Of a stretch of DNA of 50,549 nucleotides, positions 30,561-40,443 are shown piece after piece. The notes beneath the pieces are model-generated. The model made no database searches. It was not told the origin of the DNA and saw only the letters and a program-made list of their open reading frames with translations. The DNA comes from Chara braunii (taxonomy: Eukaryota > Streptophyta > Charophyceae > Charales > Characeae), in the NCBI GenBank assembly GCA_003427395.1, contig BFEA01000743.1:449611-500159 (forward strand), written 5' to 3'. The translations under genes and the position numbers were made by a program. Position 1 is the stretch's first letter. Each line of letters begins with the position of its first letter.

Positions 30561-31906
30561 TCATCTTCATCACCACTGTTGATCAGTCGGTGATCGACGC
30601 ATATCGCACTCAGTACCGTCACTGCCCAGATTATCGAGTAATTCACGCAACACTGCGGAGTGGCAAGACCGTTCCTCCATACTCCCTCGGTGAGAACGGA
30701 CTCGTGTACTAGCATGGCAGATCTGGTCATCTAGAACCACTTATCTGCGTTCCCTCCACCGAAGAGTTCCACGTCCAGGCTGTAGCAGAGTTCCACGACC
30801 AGGCAGTTGCAGGTCATATGGGCTTCCACAAGACGTTGGCTCGTGTTTGCCGCCTGGCCGAAGTCCACGGACTTCGTCAAAGCCTACATCCAAGATTGTC
30901 CTACCTGCCAGGAGGTGAACAGTGTGAACCACCTTCCTCAAGTGTTACTTCAGCCCTTACCCATACTCGAGGGTCGTTGGCAATCCATCTCGATGGATTT
31001 CATTGGTCCCCTTCTTCCACCTACTGAGCGTGGTTATGATGCTATTTTGGTCGTCGTCTATCGCTTCACGAAGCGTACACGCTTTGTCCCGTGTCGCTAT
31101 CGCATTATCGCTCGTGAGGTCGCCGACATCGTCTTTGACCAAGTCGTGAGAGATCACGGCTTACCTCATAGCATCGTCTTCGACTATGACCCGCGCTTTA
31201 CCAGCACATTCTGGCGACGTCTACACGAGGTGTACGGATCCCAGCTCCACTTCTCATCGTCTTACCACCCTCAGACGGATGGTCAGACTGAAGTCACCAA
31301 TACAACTCTCGATAGTATCCTCTGAAAGTTTATTAGGGGTGACCAGCAGTGGGACTTACACTTAGCACACACAAAGATTGCGTACAACCACATTGTTTCG
31401 CCAACCACGGGGATGTCGTCATTGTATTGCGACCTCGGCTACCACTCTCGCATACCCGCGGATTTCCTACGACCGTCGCGGTTGCGCCCAGACGCTCTTT
31501 GTCCTGCGCTTGACGACTAGATCGCCCACATGGCGGCGATTATGAAGCGCGCACACGAGAGTCTCGCCGACTCCGAGACTCACATGGCTGCACGAGCAAT
31601 CCGATCACGAATGGATCATTCATTCAAAGTCGGTGACAATGTGTTCGTCAATGCACGCCACTTGCATCTCGAAGCGGATACGCTTCGCAAGTTCAAGTGT
31701 CGCTTCTTCGGTCCATGCCGCATCCTTCAGGCCGTCGGTTCTGATACTACCGCTAGTCCGGTCAGCTTCCGTGTGAAGCTACCTGATTACCTTCGGCAGG
31801 TTCGCGTATACGATATTTACCACGTCTCCTTGTTGCGTCCTTAGACCGTCCGAGCGCTTCGTCGGCTTCGTCGGACGTCCTTATGAGCGTCCTTCACCTA
31901 TCATGG
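30561..31906 (+). pseudogene. Gypsy chromovirus pol: integrase
   Basis: The HHCC zinc domain is seen as EFHDQAVAGHMGFHKTL, then after a frameshift DCPTCQEVN. The catalytic core (30807-31325) includes WQSISMDFIGPLLP (first Asp), SIVFDYDPRFTSTFW (second Asp, in a variant setting) and SYHPQTDGQTEVTN (catalytic Glu). A TGA at 31323-31325 and a TAG near 31518 interrupt it. The C-terminal segment MDHSFKVGDNVFVNARHLHL and FRVKLPDYLRQVRVYDIYHV is the GPY/F-like module. A TAG at 31842-31844 ends that frame. A foldback element is inserted at 31907, and the chromodomain lies on its far side. The element cannot make a working integrase. Confidence 0.88.
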
Positions 31907-32636
31907 AGAGATGGTTAACGGGTGCATATATTTTCAGGTCTCCTTTCCAGGTAGTTCAACCACTTTAGGTTACTACACCACTTTTAGATTGTGTGTGGAT
32001 CTATACATGTATTACATGGGGTTATCTGAAACCGCCTTCAGGCAGTTCAACCACTTCTGGTAGATACACCACTTTCAGATTGCCGATAGATCCATTGCAA
32101 ATGGTGGGATGGGGGTACATGAAACCCCTTTCGGAAGCTTCAACCACTTCAACAGTTTCAAGTCTCCACCTGAAATTCCTGAAATGACCTGAAGTGGCTG
32201 AAGTTTTTGAAAGGGGTTTCAGGTACACTCATCCAACCATTTGGATGGGGGTACCTAAAACCCCTTTCAAAAGCTTCAGCCACTTCAGCGGTTTCAGGTC
32301 CCCACATGAAATTCATGAAATGATCGGAAGTGGTTGGAGCTTCTTAAAGGGGTTTCAGGTACCCCCATCCAACCATTTGGATGAGGGTACCTGAAACCCC
32401 ATTCAGAAGCTTCAGCTACTTCAGCGGTTTCAGGTCCCCACCTAAAATTTCTGAAATGACCTGAAGTGGCTGAAAAAACTGGGAGGAAAAAAAAAAAAAA
32501 AAAAAACTTAAAACTTGTCCTGCAAACCACCCGACACTTTTGAAATGACATGAAGTGTCTTCAAGCCATTTCAGCGGTTTCAGACCACTTCAGAATCTTT
32601 CATTCTGAAATTTCAAATGGTCGTTAACCGCAAGTG
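31907..32636 (+). mobile_element. Foldback (MITE-like) element, copy 2, with 9-bp target duplication
   Basis: The 730-bp element starts AGAGATGGTTAACGGGTGC and ends GGTCGTTAACCGCAAGTG; the ends share GGTTAACG in inverted orientation. It is flanked by CTATCATGG at 31898-31906 and again at 32637-32645. The 9-bp duplication, weak terminal repeats and lack of coding capacity fit a non-autonomous Mutator-like element. The interior is a series of head-to-head repeats of TGAAACCCC, AGAAGCTTCA, CCACTTCAG and GGTACC, with CCATCCAACCATTTGGATGG at a symmetry centre. An A run (32488-32508) lies near the right end. Removing the insert plus one duplication copy would rejoin the pol reading frame at the integrase-chromodomain border. 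Confidence 0.85.
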
Positions 32637-32899
32637 CTATCATGGTGGACGGTCACGAAGAGTTCGTTGTTTCCGATATCGTATTTCGTCGAGTTACCGA
32701 CGATACCCCTCCACGCATCGAGTACCTTGTACGTTGGAAGGGCTATACCGATGAGGAGGCTACTTGGGAGCCCCTCGAGCACTTGCAGCACGCCCGAATG
32801 TTAGTGCGTGCCTATGACCGTGCTCGTCGTGCTGAGACATCTGCTCCTACTCAGCCGGCTGACCCTTTTTCTCCTCCTCGGGCTGAGGAGATTGCTTAG
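32637..32899 (+). pseudogene. Gypsy chromodomain (C-terminus of pol)
   Basis: The frame reads EFVVSDIVFRRVTDD, then RIEYLVRWKGYTDEEATWEP, then LEHLQHARMLVRAYDRARR, a complete chromodomain of about 50 residues. The hallmark YLVRWKGY and TWEP with their aromatic cage residues are intact. This fold at the integrase C-terminus defines chromoviruses and in known members directs insertion to particular chromatin. It is separated from integrase only by the foldback insertion at 31907-32636. It ends with TAG at 32897-32899. Confidence 0.92.
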
Positions 32900-34300
32900 G
32901 ACGAGCTCGCTCTCTCTGAGGCCGTTCTTCAGCAGCAGACAGATGCCTCCGCGCGTCCACAGCGCACTTGTCGATGCCCTCAGCGTCTCGACGACTGATA
33001 CTCTGATCACCCACTTCTCCCTACTGACTCACACCCTTAGGTACTTCGTCATGAACTTCTTAAGGATGTCAACGTTTTGCGGTTCTGCTTCGACATCGAC
33101 TCGACTCCTACTTCATCGACGTCATCGACCACCTCGACGACTTCAATCACATTCTCGACTTCAACTATTTTATCGGCTTCATCTACTTTGAACGTTACTA
33201 CTTCACGTCACCACATTATCCTGTACATTCCCTTGCATCTGTCGCATGATGGTTCTCACTTAGCAGGGTCTCCTTAAGTTGGGCTCTCCCTTGGTATCGT
33301 ATAGGCATTGGTACCGTAGCGTTATCTTGGCTTCCCTGCTCCCAGATCTAGCTCCCTCCCTCGGTCGGTGAGTTGTGTGCATGTTTCCCTCACCCACTGC
33401 CCTCATCACCCTAGTTCCGGCTCTTGCATGCCTTCAGTTAGGCATATCTCCACCCTATTCCAGACCCCCCTTTTCATGGTCGACCCTGCATGGTGTCACC
33501 CTTTTGTCAAGCATTACCCGCCTTGATGATCTATCTGTTAGGGTCATTGGTTTTGTTTCGCTACCACTCCCTCGCCTTGAGCCTGACGACTTATCCCACC
33601 TTCATATGGGACTGCCCTTAGGAGTTTCGATTCTTAGGCCGCATTCACCCCCTCTGAGACCATCCCACTCTTAGTGGTTCCACGACATCACATTATCTTG
33701 TGACATATTGCTCTTTTTCCTTTCAGCACTGAGGTCATTGCCTCCAGGACCTTAGGATTGTATCATGCTACATTTCCTTTTCTGGTGTTAAGTAGGATAT
33801 GTATACCGGACATTTGTTTTTCATTTGACATTATGTAGCTTAGGCTGCATCGCATGGACTCCGCATGGAGCTTGCTCCGCATCCTAGATTTATCAGTTTT
33901 CTTCATTACAGAGTTCCACTGCTTTTGCAGATAGCGTGTTTATCGCTCTCGCGATCCATTAGAGGTATGAGGATCGTGCTGCGGACCTCTATCTCCCCTG
34001 GCCTACAGCCAAAGCCTATTCGGCTATTTGCCAGTTCGGCTGGGACCAGGCCGTGGCCTGACCCCACAGACCATGTACTATTTCAGTCCAGTCCAGTCTT
34101 GCCCGGTACCACTGTCGGTACCAGACCAGTCCAGTCCAGTCCAGTTAGTCCGCTGGGGGTATACCCAGCTACAATCTGTATTCTAGATCATTCTTCATTT
34201 GCACACTTTGGAGTACGTGCATGTTGAGTCTGCATTGGAGTTGCGTTATCCCTTCCAGCTCCATCTCCATCTCCTCCATCCTCTTCCCTTTGTCTTGATC
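32900..34300 (+). other. Presumed 3' non-coding region or LTR of the chromovirus
   Basis: No coding motif follows the chromodomain stop. The sequence is pyrimidine-rich. Serine/threonine-rich chance frames occur around 33060-33280. Short CCAGT repeats lie at 34085-34097 and 34121-34146, with a GGTACC pair (34106-34122) between them. LTR boundaries cannot be fixed without a second LTR. LINE RT similarity begins near 34320. Confidence 0.45.
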
Positions 34301-34319
34301 CTGGCAGACGGCCTTCCGG

Positions 34320-34830
34320 CGGGTCCGTCACATTTGTGGTAACTACGCTGCGCGTCCTTGGCTTTGGAGACTCCTTCTGCAGATGGGTTAAAGTGATCCA
34401 TGGACACGCATCTGTTGCAGTCAATGTCAATGGGAGGACCTCCGACGAATTTGCTCTCAAAAGGTCACTATGTCAAGGGTGCCCCTTGGCGTCGCTCCTC
34501 TTTGTGTTACATCTTGAGCCTCGCTTGTGCAATATACGCAAGAATCCACAGATAGAAGGCCTCCGTTTAAGTGGAGGAGGAGAAAGAAGGGTCAAGGCCC
34601 TGGCAAACAACCTGTTTGTGTTGTCTGTGAACCAAATTCACTCATTGGAAGCTTTGAAGAAGTGCCTAGTAGAGTTTGCAAGGTTGTCCGAAGTTGTGGT
34701 AAACTGGAGGAAATCGACCTTTTTCCCACATAGATTGCTCCCGTAAGTGGTCCAGTGGGGGATGGAGCGAGTACAAGCGGATCAAGTGGAACGCTTCCTT
34801 GGAGTACAGGAAGATTTTTCTCGTTGGGCA
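34320..34830 (+). pseudogene. LINE reverse transcriptase fragment
   Basis: The frame includes LGFGDSFCRWVKVIHG, VNVNGRTSDEF, RSLCQGCPLASLLFVLHLEP (the RT motif with the conserved QGCPL), then KALANNLFVLS. In related elements the last segment carries the catalytic Asp-Asp pair; here both codons are AAC (34606-34611), so the enzyme could not work. Similarity continues past a TAA at 34744-34746 with VERFLGVQEDFSRW and stops near 34830 in a T-rich tract. Endonuclease and the rest of ORF2 are missing. Its orientation is opposite to the two large LINEs downstream. Confidence 0.85.
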
Positions 34831-35680
34831 TATCTGATTTCCTTCTTTTTTTTCTTTTTTTCTTTTTTTCTTTTTTGTTGAATGTTATATGTTTTTTTGT
34901 GTTTTTTTACTTTTTTCGTTTTTCCGTGATGTACGACCGGTTGTCCGAGGCTCGGCGAAAAAGTCCGAGGCTCGGGAATAATCGGGCTACCGGTAGTCTG
35001 AGCCTCAAACTTGATAGCTTAGTAAGGTACTGGTGGTTTAAAGCACAAGCACACGGCCCCAACCTTGCAGCAAAACATCTTGTCGTCACAATATTGTTTT
35101 TGCGGCTACAACCTACCGAACTACAAGGGTTGGCGTCGCCAGCCAAAAAAGAAAAGAAGTGTCGCCCTGGCAGTTCGGAAAGTGCGTCGCTGGTGGTTCG
35201 GAACGGCCCTAGCCTTGCAACAAAACATCTTGCCGCCGTAAGATTGTTTTTGCGACTACGGCCTACCGGACCACAAGGGTTGGCACCACCAACCAAAAAC
35301 GAAAAGAAGTGCCGCACCGGCAGTTTGGAAAGTGCATCGCTGGTGGTTCGGAAAAAGAGGTCCCGATGTACTGGTGGTTTAAGGACATACACCTTGCACA
35401 GTAAATCCCCTATAACCCAGGGCAATCAATGCTAGTAGGGTCCCTAGTGTTCCAAAATGTTGTTATATAAGTTTTCTTATGTATTAAAGAGACGTTGGAT
35501 CGGTTTTCCAGCAGGTGACGCTTCCCACCAATAGATGGAGCGGCCCACCAGGCAAAGCCTTAATCGTGGTGGTTCTCTTACCACCACGGGGATAGAGGTC
35601 TTGCACAAGGGCTTTCACTCCAAAAAGGGAACCTACAGCGATCCGCCAACCACGAACGCCGAAAAAGTAAACCTACGATA
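34831..35680. repeat. T-rich tract, CCGAGGCTCGG palindromes and a 150-bp tandem duplication
   Basis: 34840-34920 is T-rich with TCTTTTTTT repeats. CCGAGGCTCGG (an 11-nt palindrome) occurs at about 34945 and 34965, and its complement-like forms recur near 50230. From 35063 and 35213 two 150-bp direct copies run (CCTTGCARCAAAACATCTTG to GCTGGTGGTTCGGAA). Both strands stay open through the duplication. A reverse frame carries a 50-residue repeat with RHFFSFL and SRKNN; the plus frame reads AKHL and KKEKKC. I cannot say which, if either, is coding. No gene is recognised from 35450 to 35680. Confidence 0.55.
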
Positions 35681-36190
35681 CAATTTTTTTTATTTTTTTT
35701 TTATAAAAAAAAATTCGTTATACAACCAGAAGGTGGAGGCCGGGGACCTCACAATTCCACCCGGTGTTATCCCGGCAACATCAGCCGGTTTAGCTTAGAG
35801 GTTCTCTGCCTGTGGATAATCCCCATCATAACGACCAAATACTAGGTATATCTAGTGGATTATTTTCATCTAGAACCTACTGTCTACGAGACCCAGCACG
35901 CTTCTCTTATCAACTCTCCCCGTGAGTTCATGACAGGCTAACAGTGCCTTTAGAAACTGCCTAATCCAATCCCTCAACATACGTTTCTCTGAAAAAACTA
36001 CCTTCCCAGTAGCTTCCCCCTAAGAATATTCCTTACCTTCCGCTCAATTGGCATAAAAATGAATCCTAATAGAAGTTAAGTATCCAACTATCTAAAACCT
36101 TAATTATCTAAAACCTTACTAGGGTCTAATCTGAAGCGGGCCTACCGTGGCCCTAAAGTTCTAGTGGAGAGTATCAACCTCTCAGTTTTC

Positions 36191-37640
36191 CTATTGCAAC
36201 CAGCTGGCTAGCTGCAGCTTCCCTTTTGAAGAGATACGTGCAAATGCCTTCTCTTTAGCCCATGTTTGCATGAACCAGTGTCTCCCTTTGCTGCGGGTTT
36301 GGCCTCTGTTTTGCCAGTCCACTTTAATTGTTCTTCTGATGTCGCTCTTGGTGAGGGCTACCCGGCTGTGGAGGGATAAAGAATCCTTCTTGAAGACTGA
36401 CTTGTTTCGTGCTCTCCAGATGGTTTCCATGATGATACCACGGCAGGCGAGGGCTATATAGCCCCAACCCTTCGTCAGATTTGTCACATATGGACATGAA
36501 CCGTGTAGTATCGTTTCATGAGACCAGGCGAAGGCCTGCTTGGTTGTTCTCTTCCAATGGTGCGTCCACCATTGTCAGAGATTGTTGGCCAGCAGACAGT
36601 ATAACCATAGATAAGATATAGTCTCCCACCCCCAGTGACATCGTGTGCAGACCTCAGAGATGTTCATACCTCGTGTCGAGAGCCAAACTGTTGAGGGTGT
36701 TATCAACAAAGACTGAGTCCACATGAATATGGCCTGCTTCTGGGACGGGATTCTCTTGAATGCCCTCCACAGCTTTGGAAAGTCAAGACTTCCCAACTCG
36801 AAGCCTGGTTTCTGCTTGGCTTTTCCCACCGCTAGGGTGATCACCTGAGTCTTATTCTTTGTCTGCTGGAGTTTTCGGCCTATATAGTCGTTGTGTAAAG
36901 ACATGTCGGAGTAAAGTCTCCTGGTCCAGCCACTTCGTCCCATCCTGAGAGTAGAGGTTCTACCTGTAAGGATTCTGGATGCCACACAATCAGGATTGCT
37001 GACATCTCGACCCCTGATTTCGGTAGCCAGGCTCTTACTTCTGACAGGTCTTGTGTTGAAGAGAGAGTTTCCTCCGGTCCTGCCCGAAGCTTGATTCCAG
37101 AAGGGTCTGAAGGGCAGGGATCTCACACCTGCACTCTAGTTCCCTCTCCCTGGGACCTGATTGTCTTAATCCTTTAATCTGAAACTGCTTGTTGTATCTT
37201 CCCCAGATTCGACTCGACTCCTCGTATTCGAGGAAGTCGGGATCGCAGGTATTCCAGAGACACCCATTCATTTGTAGTCTCATCCCATAGATCTTTGATG
37301 TGCACTATTCCTTTTTCAATCCAGTTGCGGCTGAATGATCCAGTATGACCATCCGCAAAGAAGACTGACCCGTCTTCTCGAGTAATATAAGGATTCTCAA
37401 ACAATATATGATTTAAAACCTCCAGTCTGGTTGTTGGGGCCTTATTGGACTTAGGGAGGATTTTGGACCAAGCTGACAAAATGTTATTCCAAAGCCTCGA
37501 TCTCGCTCGTCTGGATGCAAAAGAGGGGATGAAAAGGCATGTTCAAACGTCCCAGGGCCTTACTAAGTTCCACTCAGTAGCCAGGATAAACTTCGCCAGT
37601 CTAATCCACAATTTATTTTTATTCCCGAAGGCTATTGAGA
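36191..37640 (-). pseudogene. LINE 1 ORF2, C-terminal part with zf-RVT domain
   Basis: This is the region after RT, in broken frames. Recognisable parts are DGSVFFADGHTGSFSRNWIE, then AFKRIPSQKQAIFMWTQSLL, LITPSTVWLSTRGMNISE, and the zinc motif VCTRCHWGWETISYLWLYC typical of plant LINE zf-RVT domains. The tail reads GWGYIALACRGIIMETIWRA, SLSLHSRVALTKSDIRRTI and ends ASWLQ then TAG at 36191. LINE 2 has the same layout ending CSWLKQ. Frameshifts near 37126, 37174 and 36500 break it. Confidence 0.8.
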
Positions 37641-37644
37641 TTAC

Positions 37645-39215
37645 TCATTTCCCTAGCAGACTTCTATTCTGTTGGATCGGATCTAAAATGCCCAATCCCC
37701 CCTGATCTCTGGGGGTTACGACTGCATCCCAAGCTACTTTTGTTACGAACCCTTGTTGTTCCAAAACCGACGGTTTCCACAGGTATCTGGCTGCCGTTAG
37801 CTTAATGGTTCGATATGCCTTCTCCCCCAACAAGTGAATGGAGAGGGGAAACCATAGAAAGGAAAGGGCTGTTGTCGAAAGGACAAGGGCCCCGCCATGC
37901 ACCGAAAGCTTATGATTGCGGACCCTCCCTGAGATCCGAGCCGCTACCTTTGTTGCTAGTAGAGCATCCTGCACAGCTGAACACTTTGTTAGTGAAACTT
38001 GCAAACCCAAAAAACGGTCTGATACATTCGCATGTACCTGTCTCAGTTCCCAATCCACACATAAGACTTTGGGAGGGGGGAGAAAATAAAAAAACTTATC
38101 CCAATTAATGGAAGCTTATGATAACGTACAATAATTATCAAGTACATGCCTAAGTTCCTGAAGTGTGTGTGTGGTGTTTTTGCAAGCTACCATCAAATCG
38201 TATGCAATTGCCCCCCTTTCCACTATTTTTGATTGTTGATCTTCAATCCACCAATTATATCGTTTGTCCGAATGTTCTCCAATAGAACTTTCAATTGCAG
38301 CATGAACAGCAAAGGGGTTAGTAGACAGCCCTGCCGCAGTGAGCGGGTTAGTGTCAATTCATCGGAGAGTTTCCCATTAACTATTGCCACTGACTTAGCC
38401 TGAAAGTAACTAGCTGCCACGCACCTGCAAAACCCCTTCCCAAATCCCATCTTTCGGAGAGATGAAATGACAAAGCTCCACCCCACTTTGTCATAGGCTT
38501 TCTCCATGTCTAGAAGGAAAATAGCCACATCTCTTTTTTCTTTGTTTATGATTTCCAATGCTTACACTGTCGATAGGATGTTCTCAAAGATTTATCAAAC
38601 TTTAACAAAGGCTCCCTGTTCCCACCCTATCAAGCCGGGGAGCAGTTTCGCCTGACGGATGGCCATAGTTTTCGCAAAGAGCTTATAGGTTACATTCAGT
38701 AGGGAGATAGGTCTCCAATTTTGCACTTGTCTTTTATCCCCCTTTTTGTACATTAGTGTTATCATTCCCTTAATGAACTTTGTCGGGAAGGTATCTGTTT
38801 CCATTGCCCTGTTATAGATTTCGCATAGGAACGGAGTGAAGGCTGGCCATGCAGCTCGAAAGAGCTCAATGGGTAAGCCATCGGGGCCAGGACATTTTCC
38901 GGAGGCCATTTGTCGAGCGGCTGCGCCAATTTTTTGTTTTTTCATAGTTTGTTTCATTTCCTGTCTTACTGTTCGTGTAATTACTTTTAAAGTTTGTGAC
39001 CAAAAGTTTAAGAACTTGGATAGGTATGTATCTGGTGGGTCAAACGGGCGTCTAGTAGCCACAATGTCCCTGTAATATTCGAGGGCATATCTGCACATCT
39101 CCATGGTATCAATGGCAATCATTAGGGCCGCTATTGCGAACAAATGCACTAATTCTCTAACAAATGGTTTTGCCTGCCTAAGGATTAAGGAGCGAAAAGT
39201 TAACTTAGTCATTTT
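37645..39215 (-). pseudogene. LINE 1 ORF2, reverse transcriptase
   Basis: RT blocks in order are ASGKCPGPDGLPIELFRAAW, MITLMYKKGDKRQVQNWRPI, SLLNVTYKLFAK, then after a frameshift LLDMEKAYDKVGWSFV (motif A) and SLRQGCLLTPLLFMLQ (motif B). A stop and a shift at 38223 follow. Motif C then reads AIAYDLMVACKN at about 38175-38212, where related elements have two more residues including one catalytic Asp. A 6-bp deletion therefore removed part of the active site. The thumb and connection follow (ARISGRVRNHKLSVHGGALV, KVAWDAVVTPRDQGGLGIL, 38058-37645). It is dead, but classification is secure. Confidence 0.88.
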
Positions 39216-39234
39216 ATCATACCCTACGATTTCT

Positions 39235-40430
39235 CTAAGTTTTAACTACTCTTGCCAATCTAATTGTTTCTTTAACTCCATATCTTCTAACTTGGTCAGG
39301 GTTAATTATCTTTGGGTTCCCCATCCGGTCTTCGAAATCTTTTATCGTTTTTATTAACGTTTTTTCTTTCCACTCTCGGTGTGCTGCTTTCATTCGCGAG
39401 AACTCTTTCAAGGTTGTTTGCACTATCCCCATACCTGATACCGCCCAGTCATCTTGATCTTCAAATAAATCCTTTGCAGTCCTCCAGGTGTCCATGTGAG
39501 TGGAGACCCAACGGACAATCCCTTCATCGTTTAGCATATTGACATTGAGCCTGAAGGGAGGGCGGTGTCTCTCTACTAAATTTTTGGATACTATGTCTAA
39601 AAGGATCGGGTAATGGTCCGAAGTCATTTAATTTGTAGGTCACACTAGATGGTACGATCCCATGGGGCACCTCTCAGTCAGAAAAAAAACAATGGCTTTG
39701 GAGGGGCCGGAGTATGTTCGGATGGTTTTGGGTCATGCCAAGTAAAACCGAATGCATTCGGATTAAAAATCCTATAAACGTCCTTTAGTGTTTGTGCCTC
39801 TACCAAGGTTGAGAGCATTACTGTGTGTTCGTTGATAGGAGTTGTATTCAGACAGTCCAATCCCGGATTAAAGATTTAGTTTCAATCTCGGCACAATATC
39901 AGGTTTTTCGTCTCAGGGATTAAGGCCGATAGACTTGGAAAGAATTTGATCCTATCCTGATAATGGACTGGGGCATAAACTGTCATGATTGCCTAGTCCT
40001 CATCATCTATCCTTATTTTCATCCTGGCCCATCGCCCGTCTTGGTCTGTATACTGATCAACAATGTTAATTTCTAAGTCTTTATCTATGAGGATAGCCAC
40101 ACCCCCCTTGGTGCCATCAGTGGGGGCTCAAACCTGCGGGCCAACCTTGCATCTCTTCTATCTTTTCTTCATCTGCCACCAAAACGACTCCTCTTTGCAT
40201 CTGCGACATCTATTAAAAGACGACTCCTCTTTGGTTTTGATAATAACGCACTTGACAATCCCTGAAGCAAGAAAGCGTCTGTTGACTTCTTTTGTCAACT
40301 TTGCCTTTGTCGGTAGGCCCTGTACCGGGAAGGCCAGAAAACTAAAGATTCGTCATCATTCAATTTCGTTAATACCATCGATCCATGGGGCGACTGAATG
40401 CAGATCATGGGGGTCGTGATCTCGATGACT
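39235..40430 (-). pseudogene. LINE 1 ORF2, APE-type endonuclease
   Basis: Endonuclease blocks appear in order: a badly broken N-terminus, GGVAILIDKDLEINI and MTVYAP (about 40100-39980), a GDxN-type block where the aromatic codon is TGA (CRD-stop-N near 39885), then TLKDVYRIFNPNAFGFTWHD (39860-39680). TSDHYPILLD at about 39625 is the C-terminal SDH motif. The tail to 39235 is the linker to RT (MKAAHREWKEKTLIKTIKDF). Stops and at least three frameshifts are present. The enzyme nicks target DNA for LINE priming; this copy is inactive. Confidence 0.8.
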
Positions 40431-40443
40431 CCTGCTTTGGTCT

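Noticed and set aside
33060-33277. Thr/Ser-rich frame after the chromodomain
   Set aside because: It comes from local TCGAC and TTCAT-like repetition in the presumed gypsy 3' region.
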